64,000 nucleotides of DNA from Acridotheres tristis (taxonomy: Eukaryota > Chordata > Aves > Passeriformes > Sturnidae): positions 8,722,479-8,786,478 of the forward strand of contig CM072899.1 in NCBI GenBank assembly GCA_037013685.1. The letters run 5' to 3'. The position numbers and the translations under genes were made by a program. Under the pieces are notes generated by a model, which was given only the letters and a program-made list of their open reading frames with translations, was not told the DNA's origin and made no database searches. Below, piece after piece: positions 13,511 through 25,605 of this stretch (the stretch's first letter is position 1; every line of letters begins with the position of its first letter).

Positions 13511-16500
13511 CACCCCAGCACACCTGAGTGCAGCATGTGCCAGGTGGCAGTCACCCACCATCCCTCACTATATTCTAGGACAAAGCAAAAGGCCGAACAA
13601 CAGATTCTTTCCCCTCTCATCATTAATTGACCAAGCCAGCACGGCAGAGCTGGCATTACGCTCTGCTACCCTTTGTAATGAAATCACTGCCTGTGTGCAA
13701 GAAACAAATTTAACGATATGATACTAATAGGGTTAGAAATTTCCCGTGCAAATATTAATAATTTATAACTACATTCATTTTTTTTAATACTGCTTGCAGT
13801 CTGTAGCAAGGAAGTGCTGAGGTCTACCAGCCTCTCTCACAGATCTTGTCTGGGAAGGGTAGAGTACCCCCAACACAATTTCATCAGGGGTTCAAATTAG
13901 CTTTTGTAAATCATGTCCTGGCCTATATCCAAAAAGGGATAATGCTTAAACAGGAGCACTACTTGCATGGACCAACCAGCAACAGGACGTTGAGCCTTGG
14001 TGTGCCCAGACCCTTTCCCACAGGCATCTTTGCAACACCTGCACCAAGAGCCAGGGCTTCTGGTGTCCCTGCAACAACCTAAGGTGAAATGAGCTGTGGC
14101 CCAGATATTACAGAACACACCAAGCACCCACCTACATCTTGAGGTAGCTGGCAACAAAAGGAGCAACCTTTGGGCTGCAAAGTCAGAGGGATTTAGGGAT
14201 TGAGGAGAAGGGGGAAGGGGAAGACATTTTCTTTTAGAAGAAGGGAGGGATTTGTGTTAAATGTCCTTTTTTCAGCAGTAAAAAAGTCTCTGAAAGGAAG
14301 GGCAGTGACTGGAAACCTGCAGGGTTGAAAGAGAAGCTAATTCCCTCAGACAGGCATAATTGCTGCAATTCAGAATGGTAAAAATGTGAAATTAGGAATA
14401 ATCAATGGCTGTTTATGATCTGTGTCTATACTGTGAATTCAGCTAATATGGAGTAATTACACCGCACTAATTCCTAGTATTTGTCATCCTTCGGTTGCAG
14501 AGGAGTCCTGCAAAACAATAAAAGCAGATTGGCTGTGCTGAGCCCACAGACCAGGGGCTTAGCACCGCACGAGCTAATTTCTCGTTTAATAGTAAAAGCG
14601 GCTCTGACTTCCTTTGTTTATTTTTCTCTCCAGCAGCAGAGCCGGCGGTGCGCGGGGCTCGGCGGGCGCGGGATGCGCTGCACAACAGCATCCCCAGCAG
14701 CCGGCACACAGAGCTGCGGGGAACCCACCGCACCCCAATCCCTGCCGGCCAAACAGCATCTGCCTCTTCCTGGAACTGCCTCCTCACTTTTCTGTCCGAT
14801 ATTGTTATATCAGCCCTCCTACAGAACTTTGTCCTCACGCAATCCCTCCCATCCGGCGCTAGGTAACTGCCGGCGTCTCACCAGGATGCTCAGTTACCGT
14901 GAAACCTTCGGGATGTGTCACCGCTCTGCTGGCATGATTCACTCTTTGGCCAATGGAACAGTGCTGACTACTGACCTCAGCAAAAGTGGGAGAGGAGAGG
15001 TGAGTACAGGAGCGGGATTGTTTAGTGGAGGGTGACTAATCCCCCGTAGCAGCACAGGTGGGATGTGCCCTCGCCCTCCTTCATCCCTCGCATGTGGCAT
15101 GCGGGCAGTGCAGGTGGTGTTTAACACAAGACAAACACACAAGTTACAGATCGTTTCTTTTCAGAGGAGCTACACTTAACATCTGCAGTAGTTTGGCAGG
15201 AGCAATCTGAAGCCACACGTCCACTGTGCTTATCAGTGGCCAAACCTTTCCTAAGAGAATTTATCATCGTTTATCACAGTGAGCACACTCCCAGGTTTTT
15301 GATATTTTTAAATCTAAATAATAGATTTTAAAATATTTCATTTTTTTATTTCCTCTTTTTCTATGTCATGCAGAACCCCCTGGGGGAACCTGCGAATGAG
15401 ACTTGATGCAATTTAATTGCACTGCACCAGTTAATTATTTGCTGAATCAAAACTAAGCTGATGCCCCACTCCCAGCACTTGGCATATTCCCTAATGTTAG
15501 GTGGGACTTAAAAGTCCATTTTTGCTGTGTGCTACAGGCAAAACCTGGACTACCATAGGATGCAAAGACAGGACACGACAGCTCCCCATACTAGTGTGTG
15601 CCACAAGGAAAACCCACAGTTCCCCATCCTTTCCTGTGATTTCAGGAAAACGTCTTGGACTAAATGTTCAGTTCCAGGGAGCAGAAGCATTTCACACAAT
15701 ATTTCCTTGTTGGAGGCTCCTAGCCCTGCTGATGGTTTTTGCTCATTTCCTCTGCAAGCACCAGAAATGCCTCCATCTCCATAGAGGACTCGGCCTCAGG
15801 TCCCTCGAAACAGGAGACAAAGCTCGTCATGCAACAGGCCTCCCCCAGGGTGTTACAATCCCCATGCCATGGGCTGCTCCTGCAGGGACAGGAAGCAGGG
15901 GGACAGCAGGGACGACAGCTGTGGCACTCCAGGGCTTGGGGCATTTTGTTATTGAGCCGAGCCGGTTATTGCCAGCAGCTAAACAAACTAATAGGAAGGA
16001 TATTTCCCCAGAGAGCAAGAGGGGTTTTGATTTAGACTGTGCTGTTTAAGCTCAGACTCTCACCACAGCTAAAATTTCCTTCTGAGGGCAATAATTATCC
16101 CAGTACAGAGTCCAGGCATGTGTTTGCTTTTCTGCTCCCTGTTTGGAAGGGTTTGGCTTAGAGGCTGTGATTTCCCTTGGTGTTCAGTGCCTCCTGCACC
16201 TTTTGCCCAGCACTGAGCACCAGAGCTGGGGGGAAGCAAAGAAAAGCTCAGTGCACAGCTTTATACAGAGATCACCCTCAGGTATTAAACTAATTATCAG
16301 GAAGCAGCATTGGTCCCACAGGAGCTCTGCTCTGTGCAGCTGCAGTCCCAAAGGCAGAGCTGTCGCTGCCAGCCCCATGTCTCCTCCACTGGTTCTTGGA
16401 TGAAAATGACTTTAAAAGCTCCACGAGAAACCGTTTGGTTCTTCTAAGTGGTAAGAATGGAAAACAAAAAGGAAAGAAGAAATGGCAACACTTTTGCTGC

Positions 16501-19500
16501 CAGATAAATGAGGTTCAACTTTGGAAAAAATAGAGAGCCCTTAGTGCTAACTTCAGGAGTAATTTCTTCCTTCACATCCATAATAATAACAATGATAAAT
16601 GATTAAAATGAAAACAGCCTAAATCTATACCTTGAGTTAACTCAGGACTCCTTTTGAATTCAGGACTGTTGATGGATAAATAAATGATTATTTGGAAAAG
16701 CAACCTCCAGCTTCCTGTAAATGAGCGGCAGAGAAGCAGGACTCAAGGCCAGCCCACACACATGCAGCACAGCTTGGGGGAAATCCTGGCGGATCAGGTT
16801 ATTCTGGTCTTACCCCAGTTTGGGGAACACCACTCCTGGCTTCATGCCCACCTGTCCCCATTGCAGCACCCCTGCCAGCCCAACGTGCTGGTTTGGTGAA
16901 AGAGAAGAAAGGCAGAAAGCCTTTCCAGCAGAAAGACTGGTGCCACCCTGGGAGAGGTTTCCCTCTTCTGAGGTGCCAAAAGGGCAAGGGCCAAAGTGAA
17001 GGAAACCTGCAAAGGAAACACCGTGGCCGCAGCCAGCAATGAGAGTTTGCTCCCAGCGCTGCAGCCACTGTGCCCCTGGGCTGTGCCCAGCCCTGCACCA
17101 GGCACGGAGATAAGGCTTGGGGAGATGCCACGGTCACGGAGGGCTGAGCAGGCTGGGCAGGTGGCACATGGCAGGAGGCACATGGAGCCTCAGCTGCCCG
17201 GGATGCCCCAGAGCCGGCACAGCCCGCGGAGAGGAACGGCCCGGCCGGGACACTGAGCGGTACGTGGGCTTGTCCCGACCCCCACCGCGAAATGCCTTTT
17301 CTACAGCATGACTGAAATAATGTCTTCCTGCTGCACTTTTCTTTTGACTTACTGGCAGGTTAGGGCGTTGCATGGTGAAGGTTTTAGTTGTTCTTCCTTC
17401 TCGTAAGCTGGAGGTGAAGGGGAAGCTGGCATCCTTTCCGTGGGGTGCAGCTGTGCTGGTACCAGGGCCTGACCTAATGAACTCCCTGTGCCAGCGGGGA
17501 GCTGGGATGTGCTGGAGTCAGCTCTGTGATGTGGGCGCCAGATCATCGTGGCTATGGATGAATTTGCAGGGTGTTCACTGTGCAGAGTGTGGGAATTGTC
17601 CAAGGTCAAGCTGCTGCTCAGGGTATTGTCTGTTTTCTCTTGCACTGCTGAAAGAGTTGGTGTAGGGATCAGGTCTTGCTGCCCACACAGTGCCAGTAGG
17701 GACAGAATTACTTCCTTTAAAAAACTGATGGCATCATCGGGAATTTTGAGAAACCAGACTAGATAGGAGGGTAGGAGGACACAAAGCACCAAGTGCTTTC
17801 TGGTAGAAAGCAGCAAAACACTGGTCAACACCCCGGATAACTGTGGGCCTGTGCCAGGGCCAGTTTTGCCATAAGATGCCTTCTCCAGCCATTTGGTGGA
17901 TGCAGAGGCTGGCCAAGAATTTTTATTAGCAAGGATTTATAAGCTCTCTAGCAAACAGCACCATCCTATTGAGCAACTCAGCAAAGTTTAGTCAGGCTGA
18001 TTCCTTTTGAGACTGAAAATGTCACTGTAGCATCCTCCATTCTCCTGTGGTGATAAACCCTGAACATAGGGTGGGTGTGCACCCACCCTGCCAGTCCCTC
18101 CTCTGCACCCCTGTATTCAGTTGTGCAGGAAAACCCTGGCTTTTGGACAGGTGACTCAGTGGCTGTGGGCATCTGGCAGTCACCTTTTTTTGGAGTCATA
18201 TCCCTACTCTGCACCAAAATAGTTTTATTCACAGTCAGGGACCTGTTGGTTGAGAGAGGGACATGTGGGGCTCAAAAGCAGAAAAAAAGAAAAAATAAAA
18301 GAAAAAAGGGGTGAAAAAGGCAGAAGTTTGTGGGGAAGAGAAGTAAAGTTTTCCTGCAGCACTGAGGGAGAACAGGAACATTCAGCTAGTGCATCCTGGA
18401 AAGGCTCCCTGGGAGGGCAGGGATCTGCCTGTTCCTCCCAGCAGCAGTGACTCAGCTCCGCCAAGCGGCACTTCAGGCCAGAGCAGGCTTGAGTGGAGCT
18501 TTCACTTTACAGCACCATGAGCCTCTTTAGCAATATTTGTCCAAGAACTTTCTTGTTCCTGGAATGTTTTTTTAAGCAAGTAAGTTTCAGGTTTATTAGA
18601 CAAATAACTCTGTTTAACACCTACCACAATTCTGTCTTTTCTTCCTCTCCTGCCAGCAGCTCTCTGGCAGATGCCAGAGCACAGGTGCCTTTTATTCTGG
18701 CACAACCCCAAGAAGAAAAAAAAAAATTATCAATGCAAACAATTAAAAAATAATATAATAGAAATCCCAGGACAGGGCCTCCCTCCTGTAATGCAATCAG
18801 GTTCCAGGAATTTCACCACCCAGCGACTTCACCAAATAAATTTTATCTGGGATTAAGATTAAGATAAATAGCCAAAGAAATATATGACTTCCCTAAAGCA
18901 CTGGCATTTATCGGTTTATTTTTCCATTTCTCTTCCTCTGCGATTAAGTCAATATGTGCAAAGAAAAACACAACTTTGGTGAAGGGGAGGACTGTACAAC
19001 ATGCCCCAGTGAGGTCAATGTTCACTGTAGAACTGGGGACCAAACAGGGAAAGTTTTGCAAACTCAGTGGAGTTTAGCTCCACTCACTGTTCAAATCACA
19101 CCCCAGGTCTGAATCCTCACCAGATCCTGGCTCTGCTCATGGCACTTGTGGGGAAGACAAGCTCCCAAAGCAGCCCAATACCAATGTTGAAGTCTTCACA
19201 ACTTACCAGGGGGGATTGTGAGAACTGGCCCCATTTTCCAACCCCATCATCAGATCAGGCACTGGGATGGGGAGCCAGAAATGGGAAGAGGGTCCCTGTG
19301 TTTATAAACTTCATGCTGAAAGGAGCAAAAGGGAAGAGCCTCGTGCTGCCCCTTCAGATCCAGCCACAGGCAACGTTTGTCCTCTGAAACCTTTAAACTC
19401 TCCTTTTTCAGGTCTGTGTCTCTTACACCAGCTCAGTGAAACGGGTTTGTTCATGCCAGCTCTGACACAAGCTTTAAAATCCATTTCAGAGTAACTGTGC

Positions 19501-20270
19501 TGAGGGCTGGGGTGTGGGGAAGGGCTTCAGGCATCACAGACCCCCTGCCACCTCCCGTGGGGACAGATTCCTGCTCACAGCCAGCCTTCCTCTGGGAGGA
19601 ATAGCTGCAGAGAGGGGGGAGATGCTGCTGGGAAGCCCATGTGCTCAGCAGATATACAATCAAAACCACATTGTCTCCGTACATGAGGGGACACAAATAC
19701 CTCCCAAGGCTTCCCCCAAAATATAGGTGGGCCAGTCTCCCAGGGGAATCTGGTAGCTCCGTGCTGGAGCAGCTTTGGCACACTGTCCTTGCTGCAGTGT
19801 CACAGCAGGTGTGGGGACAGCACAGGTGGGGAGAAGTGCCAGGCTCCAGAAGCATCAGCTGAAACATCACTGCCTGGGCTGCCTAAAAACCCCAGAGAGG
19901 GATGCTGCAACCCACCCCAGCTGTAGGGGAAGCCACGGGGAGCATCTGATCTCCTCAGGGCACTGAGGGTCCCACAGGTCCATCCAGCCCAGGGCCCAAG
20001 GCTGGTCCACGGCCACAGTCAATGACACAGCGAGCCCTGAGAGGGGACCCAGAGCAGGGCTGGGCAGGAGGAAAAGCCTTTCTCTCCTTCGTCATGACGC
20101 AGCAGCCTGAAATCAACATTCAGCCCAGCCCTGCTACAGCCCGCTGCTCCTTATTTACCCTTCAAACAGGAAAAGCAACTCAGCACAGCTCGTTTACAAA
20201 TCTTCTGTCAAACATTACTAAAGGGCTGGTTTAGTTAACATCAGGCTCATTAACTCTCAGCTCCCATCTC
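13511..20270. other. Intergenic DNA upstream of FAM3D with GC-rich patches
   Basis: No recognised gene. A GC-rich patch at about 14.64-14.72 kb has clustered CpGs. A second at about 17.20-17.29 kb is followed by a donor-like gtacgt. A donor-like GTGAGT stands at 15001, just downstream of a CCAAT-like motif near 14950. Open frames of up to 184 codons occur on the + strand here (14481-15035 and 15501-16049), but none has a recognisable domain and several frames overlap, as expected by chance in GC-rich DNA. Any of these patches could be a distal promoter or a non-coding RNA exon; this is not established. Confidence 0.45.
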
Positions 20271-20349
20271 ACAAGTGACAGCTCTCCGGAGGGCTCCAGC
20301 GTGGCGTCCAGGACAGAGGCTCAACAGGCTGCAGCCCCGAATCTCAAAG
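20271..20349 (+). other. FAM3D: Candidate non-coding first exon of FAM3D
   Basis: This stretch holds several CpGs and ends in CAAAG followed by gtagga, a fair splice donor, about 730 bases before the acceptor of the ATG-containing FAM3D exon. Upstream, at about 20234-20255, are two half-sites (GTTAAC and ATTAAC) of the kind bound by HNF1, which would suit a gut-expressed gene. The FAM3D start codon lies in an exon with a clear 3' splice acceptor, so at least one upstream 5' UTR exon must exist. Whether it is this one is inference. Confidence 0.3.
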
Positions 20350-21131
20350 GTAGGAGTGGTCCCAGCCCCTGGGGAGCCCCGGGTGTGGGGTGGCAGTGCC
20401 TGTCCCATCGGTCAGGATGGCAGCAGGACAGAGGGCAGCAGATGGACTCTTCTGGGTAGGAAATAGTTCATGCTCCAAATTACAACCACACCCTGTCCAC
20501 AGGGTGGGAGACGCTTCAGGATTTGGCCAGGTGGAAAAATTTCTGGTTTTAAGTCAGGTGTCCACAAAGTTGGTTGCTCTCCTCAGCACAGTGGTGCTGC
20601 CCTTCTTCCCTTCTCCTTTGAATTTTAGCTTGTTCCCAGAGATTCCCCTGACTGGGCAAGGCCAGATCACAGCTTGTCCTCAGACAGCATTTTGCATTGC
20701 CTAATATTTGAAATCTACTTTGCATTGTCCCAGAAGAAATTACAGCACAGCTGTGATTCAAAGTGTGCACCTCATTGCTACCAGCCGAACAGAAAAGGCT
20801 GGTCCATTTTCGAGAACAGGGCATGAACCAGGAGCACATGGAGCAGCACATGATGGGGAGGGTTCTGAGGTTTAGAAGGAAGCGAGTTCCGTCAGTGCCG
20901 CCTGCTCCAGGACTTAATCAGGGTGGGACCAAGCAATTCCGCCTGACAAGAATTTGCGTATCCTTAATGACGTCTTCGCTATTGCAAATGTAACTAAAGA
21001 TAGCAATTATCCTCTCATCTAGAATCTGCCTGGCTTTGGTGGGTTACTGGCACTCTTTCAGGTATTCCCTTCTTTCCTTAGGGTGACCTGTGGCTGTCGG
21101 TCCTTCCCAGCTGTGCTCTCTGCCCACCACC

Positions 21132-24100
21132 ATGCGGGTAGCAGGTAAGGAGGAGCACATATTTACTCTTCTCTGTCTGTTTTTCTATGGTTCTTTATGC
21201 CCCCTTCTCATTTACATTATGCCTTCCAAGCCCAGAAACCCTGCCCTTCCCCTGCCAGGAACATGGGAAAGCGCCTTTGTATAAGCATCAGGTTTTTACA
21301 AGATTTGTGTAGATTTCAGCCTGTTGTATTTTTCCCAGTGAAACCTTCTGTGACTGGGAAGAGATGGCTATTGAGACACTCCTGGTTCCATAAGAGCCAT
21401 TCAGCTGCAATAAAAGTACATTTTTCTGCTCTCTTTCCATGCAGGACTGGAACGTTTTGCTCTGATGAGCGCTGCTTTAAAGCCAAATGCCAATCACAGT
21501 TGTATCAGCAGCTGCTCGGCTGTAGCTAGTGACTAATTGGGGGATAGCAGCCTTCCCAGCACTGGGAACATAAGAAATATTTGGATTTACATAGCTTTCT
21601 GAGTAATTATCAGATTTACTTTAACACAGAGAGAAATCTGAATAGTGTCTCCCAGCAGAGCAGTAATGCCTATCTGAGCATCACCACATACTCTGGAGAT
21701 GGTAATTAAGAGATCAGAATCCATTTGGACAGTGAGGGGTTGTTAGCTGCCTTCCCACACCTGCAAGCCAAGCACTGGCTGTCACTCTGTGCCTGGTAAC
21801 CTTGGGACACACGGATCAAATCCCAAGAAACCAGAGGGATGATCCAGTGCCTGCCCCGTGCTGCAGCTGCTCCTCTGTCACCCCTGCAGCTGTGATCCGC
21901 TACACGGTGCTGCTCATCACCCTGCTGGGCACGTGGTTCATCCTGCAGACCTACTTCCACCACAGCTGGAAATCCATCAGCCTGCGGAGCTGGCTTGGTG
22001 AGCAGCAGCAGGCTCCAGAGGGATAGGAGGGAGGGTGCCAGAGTTCCATCGTGAGCCAGCCTCAGATGTAGTTATATCAGTTGCCCTGACCACTTGTATT
22101 TGCAGTCTCTGGATGAAACTTTAGCCACCAGCTCTGACCACTAGGGCGGGGAGGGGACAGTGTGGTGGGAAGCTGCGCTGGGGTAGGTCCAGGGATGCCT
22201 GCAAACATGGGAAGCAGTTTTAGAGAGCTGGTGCCTAAGCAGCTGCTCCTGGCTTGGGGAAGAGCCAGCAGCACTTCAGGGTGTCTAATCCTCCTGCTTG
22301 ATACCCACAGGTGCCACGAACAAGCCCAGCAGTGAGTATCGCTCTTGACTTCATCACACAACTCCACTCCGGGGTTCAGGGGGATGGTGGAAGCGTGAGA
22401 TCTCCTTCAAGGGCCCTTCCTGAGGCAAAAAATCCCCCTCTCCCAAGCACAGGAGATTTTGCTACTGCACACAGCAATGGGATCTTTGGTGGCTCCCTGC
22501 CTTGCCCAAGAATGGGGAGGCTCCAAATGCTCCTGGCACACACCCTGTCACACCTGGAGCAGCACCTGGCCTTGGCACCATAAACCTCAAACAAGAAGCT
22601 GGTCCCAGCCTCTGGACAAGCCTCTTTCGTGCAAGAAGTTGGTCCGGGTGTTGCCCCCTTAGTGGGCCACTCTATCCTGGGGCCAGCCCCTCTCAGCCCT
22701 CAGGGACACGGCCAGTGTCTCCCCATGGGGACAAAGCCATGACTTTCAGCTCCACTCCTCCCTCCCTCAGGTGAGAAGCTGCCCCGGCACAAGTGTGGGA
22801 ACCAGAAGAGCTGCCCCCAGAATTATTTTGCCTTCAAGATCATCAGTGGTGCTGCAAATGTGGTGGGACCCTCGATCTGCTTTGAAGACTTGGTGTAAGC
22901 AGCATATGGAAGGGACAAGGCAACTGTGGCTAGCCTGGCCTTCAAGAGGGCAAGTTTGGCCTCTGCCAAGCACATCAATGGCCATCACAGTGTATTTGTG
23001 GTTAAAACATTTTAAAATGGATTTCTTTGCTACCACTTCTGGTTGTTTTGCCATCTACAGCCACTTCACCCCACCAGTTTCACTGGCGTCAGCATTTCCA
23101 GGGCATCCTTGCACTCACTCGTGCTCTCTGCTTTCCTTTCCAGCCTCATGAGCAACGTGAAAAACAACATTGGCAGAGGCCTGAACATTGCACTGGTGAA
23201 TGGTGAGTCGGGCAGGCACTGACCCTCTTCTCCCCACTGCCAGGGGTCCTTCCTTTCCCAGGAAAGCACAGGCCACTGGAGACCCCATCCCAGGCACCGT
23301 GGCTGAGCCAAAAGCACATCCAGGTGGTGTTGCATGGGGAGCCACAATTATGGTTGCAAGCACTGTGAGGGAGAAGGGAACAAACCCACCTAGGTCGTGC
23401 AAAACCAGCTCCACAAACTCCTCCCAAGCAGCACAGTCACCATCACAGCAGTTACAACACACTGGGGGAAGACCAAAACATTTTTCAAGGAACCCCAGGC
23501 TCATGGCCAGGCAAAGCCCAGAGCCACCCCAAACTCACTGTGCTCTGTTTTCAATTTTAACCTTTCAGGAACAACTGGGCAGCTCCTGAAAACCGACGCC
23601 TTCGACATGTACTCTGGAGGTAAGCACAGTCACTCTGCTGCTTGGTGGTCCCCAGCCAGGGCTCACACCAGCACTGCTGGCTGCTGGCTACTTCAGCTGC
23701 TTCCCTGTCATGTATTTAATGATAAAGTCAAGTGGACTTTGACCAGACTTGCCAGCCTGGGTGGTAAAAGCCCACCTTTCAGTGAGGCCTGGAGTCCTCA
23801 CAATGCTTCTACATCCAAGATTGGCTTCTCACTCCTGTAATAGCCTGGAAAACATAATTTCGCTAATCTGAATAAACCAAGGCACTTGAGACTTGAGAAA
23901 GGTACTGTCTGAGATCAGGTAGTTACACTAATCCTGATACTTTGCAACCTGTAACTCAGTTTTTGAATACTGGTGGTGACTGAGCAGCAGCTCATTCCAC
24001 TGCCTTTCACAGCAGGATAAATGAAGAAGCTCATGGGAGACATGGCCTCCTCAGTCACTCCTTGGGTTTGCAACCTGCTTCTGGTAACTCTGGAGTTTTA

Positions 24101-25249
24101 AGGAGAGCCACCAATACAATGAGATTCCCAGCCAAGTTTGCGAGCAAGATGCTCGGTGGGAAGAAGGCAGCAGTCAGCTCATGTGCCACTAGATGGGGCA
24201 TTGGATCCAAGCATCCCACAGATGCGGGATGAGGAACAATTCCCCAGTACAGCCAGAGGCATGATGGCAGGGAAGGCGGCTCTGTGGCTCAGCAGGTTCA
24301 TTTCTTACGTTGGGAAGTAAATTTGCACAGCTAGATTTCAGATTTAGCAAGCAAAGTTTAGGGGGAATTTCCACCCTGCAGTTGTACCAAAAGGAGGAAA
24401 TCAGTCCTGTGCACTGCAGGAGAGCCCAGGTGGGAACACAGGATGGGAAATGCATCATTTGGGAGACCACCATTCCCCCAAATCCTATCTAGCAGCAGCA
24501 CAGTCAGGTTGTTTCCCACCAGCCCAGAGGAGGCTCCCCCACCTCCCATGCAGAATTGCCTACTAAACTTTTTCTCTCCCTGGTACTCTTTTCTCCTAGA
24601 CATTACCAAGCTGCAAACCTTCCTCCAAGGAATCAAGCGTGGCACCCTTGTGCTGGTAGCAAGCTTCGACGATCCTGCCACAAAGTGAGTTTGCCCATGG
24701 AAACAACACCAGGCTCCCCAAAAACACACAGTTGGGGGAGCTGGACATTCTGCTGCCACCAACAGAGAGGGTGAAAGAGGGGACATCCACCCGGCAGCAC
24801 ACTGACACCTTCTTACCCTCTTTCAGGATGAATGACAAAGTACGGGCATATTTCACAGAGCTGGGCAGCAGCGACGTGGGCAAGCTGGGATTCCGGGACA
24901 ACTGGGTCTTCTTGGGAGCCAAAGGGCTGATGAACAAGAGCCCCTTTGAAAAGGTACGTGGCCTTCCCCTGCCATGAGCTCTGCAGGCTCCATCCTCCTC
25001 ATGGCACCCCCAGAGTTACACCTTGCCCACCTTGTCTGCAGAAGACAAGGACCAGTGCCATGATTCCCCAGGCCAAACCCAACTACAACTTTTGCCACAT
25101 TGCAAACTTTGACTGTTCCAACCTCCTCATTCATCTCCTCTCTCTCTTTTTTCCTGCAGCACATCAGAAATGATAAAGACACAAATAAATACGATGGCTG
25201 GCCTGAGCTGTTGGAGATGGAGGGCTGTGCCCCCAGGAAGATGGACTAG
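21132..25249 (+). CDS. FAM3D: FAM3D, secreted FAM3-family cytokine-like protein
   Basis: Eight coding exons: 21132-21144, 21890-21997, 22311-22331, 22771-22894, 23144-23202, 23569-23619, 24600-24684 plus 24827-24953, and 25160-25249 (nine segments if the 24.6 and 24.8 kb exons are counted apart). All are bounded by AG/GT, phases match, and they total 678 nt, or 225 aa (human 224). Residues about 9-27 are a hydrophobic signal-anchor or signal peptide. The FAM3 globular domain follows, with the four family cysteines at C56, C62, C84 and C219 and the motifs [50 protein letters not shown] and [14 protein letters not shown]3 proteins are secreted signalling proteins; FAM3D is known from the gut, linked to nutritional state and leukocyte attraction. 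An extra cysteine seen in human FAM3D (FKIC) is isoleucine here. FAM3D rather than A, B or C is chosen from motif wording and from synteny with FAM107A and ACOX2. The start lies in an exon opening at about 21082 after a strong acceptor and matches the human MRV start. Confidence 0.95.
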
Positions 25250-25605
25250 CACCAAACTCCAGCCTGCCATGGAGGGCAGCTTCACCAGTCACACAGGGAC
25301 ACCAGCCCCACCGTGAGGACTCCAGCCTCTCCACTGCCAGGTCACAGAGTCCAGCAGCTGCTACCTGCTCACAGGAACTGGCTGTTTCACAGCAGGAGCT
25401 GTGCAGGGCTTGGAGAAGAGCTGTCCAAGTGCCTGCAGAGCCTGAGCAGATACTTGGCCAGGCTGTAGCCAAGCCATCCTTGTCTGTGGGTCAATTTTGG
25501 GTATTGTATTTTTCTAACTTTAAACTAAAAACTTTGTAGAAGGTTTTGTAAATTTCTTAAATTAGATTTCTAATTATAAAACACTACCTTCTCTCTTCTA
25601 TTTTC
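25250..25605 (+). other. FAM3D: FAM3D 3' UTR, probable
   Basis: The sequence after the TAG becomes AT-rich toward 25.5 kb. No canonical AATAAA is present near the stop. The best poly(A) signal is a TATAAA variant at 25575-25580 followed by a TC-rich stretch, giving a 3' UTR of about 350 bases. Confidence 0.45.

Noticed and set aside
15501..16049. 182-codon + strand frame upstream of FAM3D
   Set aside because: Several other frames are open over the same bases and the peptide shows no domain. There is no promoter or splice context to support it.
17349..17831. 160-codon minus-strand frame
   Set aside because: It starts with a hydrophobic stretch but has no matching splice or promoter signal and no recognisable family. 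Treated as chance.
22767..23504. Minus-strand frames of 90-130 codons across FAM3D
   Set aside because: These are shadows of the FAM3D exons and introns on the opposite strand.
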